From positions 1 through 50,224 of IMG/VR virus record IMGVR_UViG_3300038548_000420: DNA of 50,224 nt. One strand, written 5' to 3'. How positions within the stretch are numbered: position 1 is the stretch's first letter; every line of letters begins with the position of its first letter. Source of the stretch: a virus. Position numbers and translations under genes: made by a program. Positions 45,630 to 50,224 of this stretch are shown here, in pieces. The notes below the pieces were generated by a model. It had not been told where the DNA came from and ran no database searches. It worked only from the letters and a program-made list of their open reading frames with translations.

Positions 45630-45658
45630 TTGCCAGAGCGGGGGATCTCGCCTAATCT
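45630..45658 (+). promoter_or_regulatory. Candidate promoter for the 45.7-50 kb operon
   Basis: TTGCCA, 17 nt, TAATCT, about 32 bases before the ATG at 45690. A TTGACA at 45610-45615 has no -10 partner. Divergent from the 45354 promoter. Confidence 0.4.
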
Positions 45659-45689
45659 GATACGAATCCCAACTTTTCGGATAGGGACG

Positions 45690-45929
45690 ATGCCCGACGA
45701 CGATCCCCAAGCGCGCGAATCAGCGCCCACTCCTTTCGAGCTGGTCACCAGCCGAATCCATGAACGAGAGCCGCCGGCGCCCGATCCGCCGGCGCCAGAC
45801 GGATTTGAGTGGGTTACGGCTGACGAGTTTGTGCGGCGGATCGGATTTCGCCTCCGGGGCGATCGCCAGCAAGCCTACGAGGACTTCGTGTTCATGCTGA
45901 CGGTGCCGGCAGAATTCGAGAGGGGCTGA
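45690..45929 (+). CDS. Hypothetical protein before the repeat array
   Basis: 79 residues from ATG with AGGGACG upstream; a longer frame exists but runs through the promoter. MPDDDPQARESAPTPFELVTSRIHEREPPAPDPPAPDGFEWVTADEFVRRIGFRLRGDRQQAYEDFVFMLTVPAEFERG. A disordered Pro/Asp/Glu head precedes a small helical domain. Its stop codon lies inside the first repeat unit of the array. Not recognised. Confidence 0.6.
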   Translation: MPDDDPQARESAPTPFELVTSRIHEREPPAPDPPAPDGFEWVTADEFVRRIGFRLRGDRQQAYEDFVFMLTVPAEFERG

Positions 45930-46296
45930 GCCATGAAGAGAGAGAGCGCCATACGACATGAGCGAGCCAAACTCCTCGAGAGAACCAGCGAAATCGAGCG
46001 AGCCATAAAGTGGACAGAACCAGGATGGCGAGCGAGCCATCAAGCAAGAGAGAACCAACCTCCGAGAGCGAGCCAGAAGGTGGGAGAGACCCACGAGCGA
46101 GCCACGCAACGCGAGAGAACCAAGTCCCATGAGCGAGCCAGCCGCAGACGAGAGGGCCATAACGGGTGTGCGAGCCAACTGCTCTGACTGGACCATAGCC
46201 CACGAGCGAGCCGATGAAAGTGAGAGGACCATCATGTTCGAGCGAGCCAAGATATTGGACAGGGCCATTCTACAAGAGCGAATCCAGTGTGGGCCA
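45924..46296 (+). repeat. Decamer array, block 1 (about 22 units)
   Basis: A 10-base core, alternately near GAGCGAGCCA and GAGAGAACCA, each followed by 7-9 variable bases. Core ends (the A of CCA) fall at 45933, 45951, 45969, 45987, 46005, 46022, 46039, 46057, 46075, 46093, 46104, 46122, 46140, 46159, 46177, 46195, 46213, 46231, 46249, 46267, 46286, 46296. Fifteen of the 21 steps are exactly 18; the others are 17, 17, 11, 19, 19 and 10. The indels would break any reading frame, so a coding role is unlikely here. The B form equals the gene leader. Confidence 0.95.
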
Positions 46297-46523
46297 TGAT
46301 CACCTTCCTCACCTTCGCATGCGGCGTCGCCCTCGGTTTCCTGGGCGCCTACGCGCACATGATCTGGCGGCGGCGCAAACCGATTTTGGAGCTGCTCAAG
46401 AAAGCCGACGCTCTGGAATCAGCGCGTCAGACTTTGCGGAACATTCTGCGAGTTCCCAAGATCGAGCACGCTCACAAATTGGCGAGCCGCACGCTGAACG
46501 AAATCGAGAGCCAGCGGTCATGA
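46296..46523 (+). CDS. Small membrane protein inside the repeat array
   Basis: 75 residues from ATG 46296 (GTG 46287 is an alternative). MITFLTFACGVALGFLGAYAHMIWRRR is one membrane span with a basic stop, then a helical cytoplasmic tail (PILELLKKADALESARQTLRNILRVPKIEHAHKLASRTLNEIESQRS). The start lies at the end of the last unit of block 1 (TGTGGGCCATG), and the C-terminal codons already include the first unit of block 2. Not recognised; single-span peptides of this kind occur as phage accessory or lysis-control proteins. Confidence 0.65.
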   Translation: MITFLTFACGVALGFLGAYAHMIWRRRKPILELLKKADALESARQTLRNILRVPKIEHAHKLASRTLNEIESQRS

Positions 46524-46783
46524 GAGAACCATAACGCTAGAGCGAGCCGATGCGATCGAGCGGACCATGATGCACGAGCGAGCCATGAGGTTGGAGGGAA
46601 CCGTTCTACAGGAGCGAGCCGTTAGTCATGAGAGAACCAAGACGACAGAGCGAGCCGATGCGATCGAGAGCACCACAGTCGAGGAGCGAGCCATTACATC
46701 AGAGCGGACCAATGCACCAGAGCGAGCCATGTCGAAAGCGAGAACCATGAATGCCGAGCGAGCCAACAACCGAGAGAGGACCA
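46504..46783 (+). repeat. Decamer array, block 2 (16 units, exact 18-bp period)
   Basis: Core ends at 46513 and then every 18 bases without exception to 46783 (16 cores, 15 intervals). From 46531 on, B-type (GAGAGAACCA, GAGCGGACCA, GAGGGAACCG) and A-type (GAGCGAGCCA/G) alternate strictly, giving a 36-base super-period. The final core, GAGAGGACCA, is the leader of the gene that starts at 46788. The plus frame from 46567 is open and would code a hexapeptide repeat (ERAxxxERTxxx) that stops in an ATGA overlap with that gene. Confidence 0.95.
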
Positions 46784-46787
46784 TTAT

Positions 46788-47162
46788 ATGAGAGCGGCGG
46801 CGACATCAGAGCGGGAATTTAACCGCCATCTCGGCCGGCGCATTCGCGATCGCCGCGTGGCGAATGGCGCCTCGCTCGATATCATGGCGCGATGGCTGAT
46901 GATCTCACCACAACAATGCGCGAAATATGAGCTCGGATCGTCGCGGATCCACCCCCACAAACTGTTGATCTTGGCCATCCAATTTGGCGTCCCGATCAGC
47001 GACTTTTTCCTCGGGCTCCCTGGCGCCGAAAACCTCGGCGGCGATCCCGTCGCCCAGCTTAGGGAGTGCCGGGCATTCATTGCAAGGTGGGGGCTTGAAC
47101 ACCATGACCCGCGCGCTAAAGATGCGGCTCAAAAGATTCTTAGCGGGAACCCAGCTCGATGA
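46788..47162 (+). CDS. XRE-family HTH regulator next to the array
   Basis: 124 residues. EREFNRHLGRRIRDRRVANGASLDIMARWLMISPQQCAKYELGSSRIHPHKLLILAIQFGVPISDFFLGL is a complete Cro/C1-type HTH (five helices; recognition helix around SPQQCAKYELG). The C-terminal VAQLRECRAFIARWGLEHHDPRAKDAAQKIL is helical and could mediate dimerisation. It is a natural candidate to bind the repeat array that ends five bases before its start. Overlaps the next gene by four bases. Confidence 0.85.
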   Translation: MRAAATSEREFNRHLGRRIRDRRVANGASLDIMARWLMISPQQCAKYELGSSRIHPHKLLILAIQFGVPISDFFLGLPGAENLGGDPVAQLRECRAFIARWGLEHHDPRAKDAAQKILSGNPAR

Positions 47163-47635
47163 GCATACACGGCCGAGACGGGCTGACAGCCCTCCTTGAT
47201 CGCCTCCGCGAGAGGCGGGACGCCATGTTCGCGCGCCCGCCCATGCCCGAGCAATTCGGCGAAATGGCCGAGTGGCATGATTTCGCCCGCGGCGGTCGCC
47301 CCGCCTTTTCATTCGAACCGGACGAGCCCCGAACTGGTTTGTTCCGAAAACGGCTAGTGCGCCTGGGCCCCTATGTGCCCGTGGCAATCTATCGTCATCA
47401 ATCTGAGCTCTGGGCTTGGCTGGATGACGAAAACTGGAAGATCGACGGAGATCCCTACTTTTTTGCGTCGGCTACCAGCGAGCGCCGGTTTCTCGATTCC
47501 CATGAGCTTCGAATAGAGGTTCTCTCGAGGGGGATCACCCGGCATTGGCGCCTCCAGACAAAGGCGGCGCTCGACATGGCATCTATGATCGGAGGATCTG
47601 AAAATGAACCAACCAGAACTGGAAGAGGCCGCTGA
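47159..47635 (+). CDS. Hypothetical protein
   Basis: 158 residues. MSIHGRDGLTALLDRLRERRDAMFARPPMPEQFGEMAEWHDFARGGRPAFSFEPDE... then a beta segment YVPVAIYRHQSELWAWLDDENWKIDGDPYFFASATSERRFL. Overlaps the previous gene by four bases and the next by 32, so it is part of the recombination operon. I do not recognise a family. Confidence 0.65.
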   Translation: MSIHGRDGLTALLDRLRERRDAMFARPPMPEQFGEMAEWHDFARGGRPAFSFEPDEPRTGLFRKRLVRLGPYVPVAIYRHQSELWAWLDDENWKIDGDPYFFASATSERRFLDSHELRIEVLSRGITRHWRLQTKAALDMASMIGGSENEPTRTGRGR

Positions 47636-48371
47636 GGACGAGCGAGGGATCGGCGACAACCGGCCCCCGCTATGGGATGTGGCCAAGCTCGCCAAGCTCA
47701 CCGAGCGATCCGAGAAGCTCACCGACGATATCGAGGCGTGGGTCAAGCGCGAGATCAAGGACGACGAGACCGCCGAGGAATTGCGTGACGTTCTCGGCAT
47801 GGTCGTCGCGCTCAAGAAAGACGCCGAGGCTCAGCGCTCGGCGGATAAGAAGCAACACCTTGAGGCCGGCAAGGCCGTCGACACCGCCTATCACAGAATC
47901 GGCAACAGACTTGATCGCCTGACCGGCCCGCCAAAAGGCAAGCTCGACAAATGGCTCGAGATCAAGGAGGCGGAACGCTTGGCGGACGAGGCGGCGGCGC
48001 GCAAGCTGGCCGAGGAGGCCCGCATTGAATCCGCCCGGCTTGAGGCCCTGGCGCAACAGACGGGATCGATCAGGGCCGAGGAGGCGGCCGAGGACGCCGC
48101 CATTATCGCCAAGAAGGCCGACAAGGCCGCAACCCGAATCGAGAAAACTGTCGTCCGCGTCGGATCGGCCAGCGGCGGCACGCGCGCCGCGTCCGCCAGA
48201 AAGCGCCCGACCGCCATTCTCTACGACATCAATCAGGCGTTTCTCCACTACCGCTTTCACCGGGACGTTGCCGAGCTTCTGACGAGGCTTGCAAACGCGG
48301 AATTGAGGGCGAAAGATGGGCCCGCCAAAGTCCCCGGCTTCAACACCAAGATGGTGCGAACCATCGTTTAG
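47604..48371 (+). CDS. Coiled-coil protein upstream of recT
   Basis: 255 residues. DERGIGDNRPPLWDVAKLAKLTERSEKLTDDIEAWVKREIKDDETAEELRDVLGMVVALKKDAEAQRSADKKQHLEAGKAVDTAYHRIGNRLDRLTGPPKGKLDKWLEIKEAERLADEAAARK, then a long Ala/Glu/Lys coiled coil and a globular end (AILYDINQAFLHYRFHRDVAELLTRLANAELRAKDG). The protein type regularly precedes RecT or exonuclease genes in alphaproteobacterial phages. A role in recombination (complex partner) is inferred. Start: ATG after GGAGGATCTGAAA. Confidence 0.75.
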   Translation: MNQPELEEAAEDERGIGDNRPPLWDVAKLAKLTERSEKLTDDIEAWVKREIKDDETAEELRDVLGMVVALKKDAEAQRSADKKQHLEAGKAVDTAYHRIGNRLDRLTGPPKGKLDKWLEIKEAERLADEAAARKLAEEARIESARLEALAQQTGSIRAEEAAEDAAIIAKKADKAATRIEKTVVRVGSASGGTRAASARKRPTAILYDINQAFLHYRFHRDVAELLTRLANAELRAKDGPAKVPGFNTKMVRTIV

Positions 48372-48388
48372 AGAGAGGATCTCAAGCA

Positions 48389-49777
48389 ATGCCGAACGAA
48401 CTCACGAAAATCCCGCTCACGGAAGTCCAGACAGTCCGCGATATGCTCAAGACGGAGGGCGCTTATCACCAGATCGCCACCGTCGCCGCCTCTATGGTCG
48501 ACGCCGGGCGAATGGTCCGCGGAATCACCTTGGCGTTTCAGCACAGCCCGCTGATCGCCTCGGCAACCCCGCTGAGTTTCCTCGGGGCCCTGATGACCTC
48601 AGCCTCGCTCGGGCTCTATCCGAACACGGTCCTGGGGGACGCCTATTTGGTCCCGTTCAGGAATGGCAAGCTCAGTAAGGCGCTCAAGCGCGACGTTTAC
48701 GACATCACCCTGATTGTCGGATACCGCGGGCTGGTCAAGCTCGCTCGCCGGTCTGGCGGCTTGCTGGCGATCCATGCGGATATTGCCACGAGGAAAGAAT
48801 ATGCGGACGGGAATTTCACGTTCGAATACGGATCGAACGCCCACCTGATGCACCGGGCGATCGATTCCGAGGATGAGCCGTTGTGGGCCTATTGCTACGC
48901 CAAGCTACAGGACGGCGAGGCGTTCATCGTCTGGCCATACACCAAGGTCTTGTCGCACCGGGATAGATTTTCGCAAGCCTATCGGCGGGCAAAGGCGGCG
49001 GCCAAAAAACCGAACATGGCTTGGATGCTGGAAACGACCCCTTGGGTCATGCACGAACAGGCAATGGCTCGCAAGACGATGGTGCGGCGGCTTTGCCCCA
49101 TGCTCGATCTGACCGTCGAGGGCGAGGCGGCGCTCGCAATCGACGAGAACAACCGGCTCGCTTTCTCAAGATACGCGCTCGAGCAAAACCTCAGTCAAGG
49201 CGATCTCCCCGAGCCGCTCACCGACGAAGAAACCGACGACCAGGACGAGGGCGGGGCGCCGGACGCTGAGATCATCGAGGACGAGGGCAAGGGCGCCGGC
49301 GACGATAAGGGCGCCAAGGCCGAGCCCGATCCGGCGCGCAAGCCCGCCACGACCCGCGGAAAATCAGCCGGGCCAAAGTCGGCCGGGAAGGGAAAGGGCA
49401 AGCCGGTGGGGGATCTCGCCGGCAAGAAGCCCGCGAAAGGCTCAGATACGCCCGCTGAGCCCAATCCCGCGGCCGGGCAGGGATCGCCCGCGAAATCCGC
49501 CCCTCGCGCCTCACGCGCGCGCGCCAAGCCCGCAGAAGGCGAAAACGGCGACCTGTTCCAAAGCGGGAACGGTCCGAGCGAGGAGGATATGTTTTCGGAC
49601 CTTGCCGAGAAGATCAGGGCCGAGCTCGCCGGCGCGAAGGACGCGAACGGGATTGCGGCGGTGCTCGGGCTCTATGACCCACAGCTTAGGGATATGTCCG
49701 AAAAATTCCCCGAGATCTATCTGACTGTAGACGAGGCGGCCGATGCCCGGCTCGCCAGCTTTGGAGGGAACATCTGA
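48389..49777 (+). CDS. recT: RecT-family single-strand annealing protein with long basic/acidic tail
   Basis: 462 residues. Residues about 1-265 are RecT: LTEVQTVRDMLKTEGAYHQIATVAASMVDAGRMVRGITLAFQHSPLIASATPLSFLGALMTSASLGLYPNTVLGDAYLVPFRNGK...DITLIVGYRGLVKLARRSGGLLAIHADI...PWVMHEQAMARKTMVRRLCPMLD. It anneals complementary strands in phage recombination. Residues about 275-400 are an unusual linker: acidic, then Lys/Ala/Pro/Gly-rich like a histone H1 tail. A helical C-terminal domain follows (EEDMFSDLAEKIRAELAGAKDANGIAAVLGLYDPQLRDMS). Leader AGAGAGGATCTCAAGCA. The next gene overlaps by one base. Confidence 0.92.
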   Translation: MPNELTKIPLTEVQTVRDMLKTEGAYHQIATVAASMVDAGRMVRGITLAFQHSPLIASATPLSFLGALMTSASLGLYPNTVLGDAYLVPFRNGKLSKALKRDVYDITLIVGYRGLVKLARRSGGLLAIHADIATRKEYADGNFTFEYGSNAHLMHRAIDSEDEPLWAYCYAKLQDGEAFIVWPYTKVLSHRDRFSQAYRRAKAAAKKPNMAWMLETTPWVMHEQAMARKTMVRRLCPMLDLTVEGEAALAIDENNRLAFSRYALEQNLSQGDLPEPLTDEETDDQDEGGAPDAEIIEDEGKGAGDDKGAKAEPDPARKPATTRGKSAGPKSAGKGKGKPVGDLAGKKPAKGSDTPAEPNPAAGQGSPAKSAPRASRARAKPAEGENGDLFQSGNGPSEEDMFSDLAEKIRAELAGAKDANGIAAVLGLYDPQLRDMSEKFPEIYLTVDEAADARLASFGGNI

Positions 49778-50224
49778 TGGCGGAAGAACAGGATACCGGC
49801 CTCGAGCTCGACGCCGCTCAAGTCAACGCCCTTTTGCAAGCGCGGGCGACCGGGAGGGTCGGCGCCATTCTCTCGGACGCTGGCGTGCCCGCCAAGACAG
49901 GCGGCCGCGTTCTGGCAATGCTGAGAGCGTTCGGCGCGGAGGGCTTCCTAATCGAAAGGCCCGTGGTGGACGAGGAGACTCGCCAAATCGTTTACTTTGA
50001 ACTGGCGCCGAGGGCGAAACTCGATTTTCTCGATCTGGCCGCAATCAAAATCCTGCGGGCATTCGCGGAGGAGCGCCGGCAAATCGAAACCGCGCTCGAC
50101 GCGCTCAGAAACGCGAACGAATCTGTCACCGGCGAGCTGAGAGAATTGGAAGCCCTTTTGACCAAGCTCCACTCAGAACTAAACTCGATCGCCACTGGCG
50201 TGGCGGTCATTGCCGTTCGCGCGA
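49777..50224 (+). CDS. Hypothetical protein after recT (cut by window edge)
   Basis: 149 visible residues: MAEEQDTGLELDAAQVNALLQARATGRVGAILSDAGVPAKTGGRVLAMLRAFGAEGFLIERPVVDEETRQIVYFELAPRAKLDF, then a long helix (LRNANESVTGELRELEALLTKLHSELNSIATGVAVIAVRA). The first part looks like a small winged helix, the second like a coiled coil. The ATG shares the A of the recT stop. Not recognised. Confidence 0.65.
   Translation, partial: MAEEQDTGLELDAAQVNALLQARATGRVGAILSDAGVPAKTGGRVLAMLRAFGAEGFLIERPVVDEETRQIVYFELAPRAKLDFLDLAAIKILRAFAEERRQIETALDALRNANESVTGELRELEALLTKLHSELNSIATGVAVIAVRA

Noticed and set aside
45720-46358. Minus-strand frame of 212 codons across the array with Gly-Ser-Leu/Ala-Arg-Ser repeats
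   Set aside because: It is the antisense reading of the 18-base array and of the 45690 gene; indels in block 1 and the strong plus-strand start sites argue against it.
45924-46783. CRISPR array
   Set aside because: Repeats are 10 bases with 8-base spacers, far below the 24-40 base repeats and spacers of CRISPR, cores are degenerate in two forms and no cas gene is near.
1-50224. Integrase, excisionase, lysogeny repressor or attachment site
   Set aside because: No tyrosine or serine recombinase motifs and no tRNA-type attachment duplication were seen; both tRNAs are complete cloverleaves in phage operons.

Overview
The window is a segment of a tailed double-stranded DNA phage or prophage, GC-rich throughout, and is most simply read as a siphovirus of an alphaproteobacterium. 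The tail evidence is a tape-measure protein start, a tube-type major tail protein and a chaperone pair joined by a -1 frameshift, with no sheath gene seen. The host inference rests on family content: a GapR/DUF2312 protein, DUF1419-, DUF1643-, DUF1353- and DUF3489-like proteins, and a RecT neighbour with a GIGDNRPP motif. No integrase, repressor/Cro pair or host chromosomal gene is visible, so a temperate lifestyle cannot be claimed. Both ends are inside genes (tape measure at left, an unrecognised gene after recT at right).

Layout. (1) 1-16255, minus strand: late operon read right to left from a promoter at 16227-16255: small protein, large terminase, portal, connector-type proteins, Mu-F-like head morphogenesis protein, lysis-type membrane proteins, XkdF-type protease, GH24 endolysin, scaffold-like protein, decoration protein, major capsid, neck and tail-terminator proteins, tail tube, frameshifted chaperones, tape measure. 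A plus-strand three-gene cassette with its own promoter and terminator (7437-9205) sits inside it. (2) 16333-21352, plus: tail-fibre operon with a 1232-residue protein whose C-terminal two thirds is a roughly 20-residue repeat. (3) 21353-28425, minus: a tightly packed run of about 23 small genes with a tRNA-Ile(UAU), two tiny twin-arginine-signal proteins and a candidate AUA-initiated gene. (4) 28909-33303, plus: small, mostly unknown genes separated by GC-rich hairpins. (5) 33357-38669, minus: DNA-modification region with two methyltransferases, a ParB-like protein, a protein ending in an aspartyl/asparaginyl-hydroxylase-like domain, an HNH endonuclease, DUF1643 and a CAU-anticodon tRNA. (6) 38898-41488, plus: small genes ending in a Mom-like DNA-modification gene. 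(7) 41495-45319, minus: MT-A70 methyltransferase, HTH-GP88 fusion, DUF1376 replication-type protein, GapR homologue. (8) 45690-50224, plus: a remarkable repeat array, an XRE-type regulator, a coiled-coil protein, RecT.

The most unusual features are regulatory. Nearly every gene carries a start-proximal leader close to GAGAGGACCA. Around a small membrane-protein gene (45924-46783) this decamer is expanded into about 38 copies in which GAGCGAGCCA and GAGAGAACCA forms largely alternate, with 8-nt variable spacers and an 18-bp period that is exact in the second block; the last copy is the leader of the XRE-type gene. Three plus-strand operons start at promoters with 17-bp spacers that contain the same palindrome GGCCC-N5-GGGCC; the late minus-strand promoter has the same hexamers as one of them but no palindrome. 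A second palindrome, GAAAT-C-ATTTC, sits at two other intergenic sites. All functional statements are from reading the sequence and family knowledge; no database search was run.
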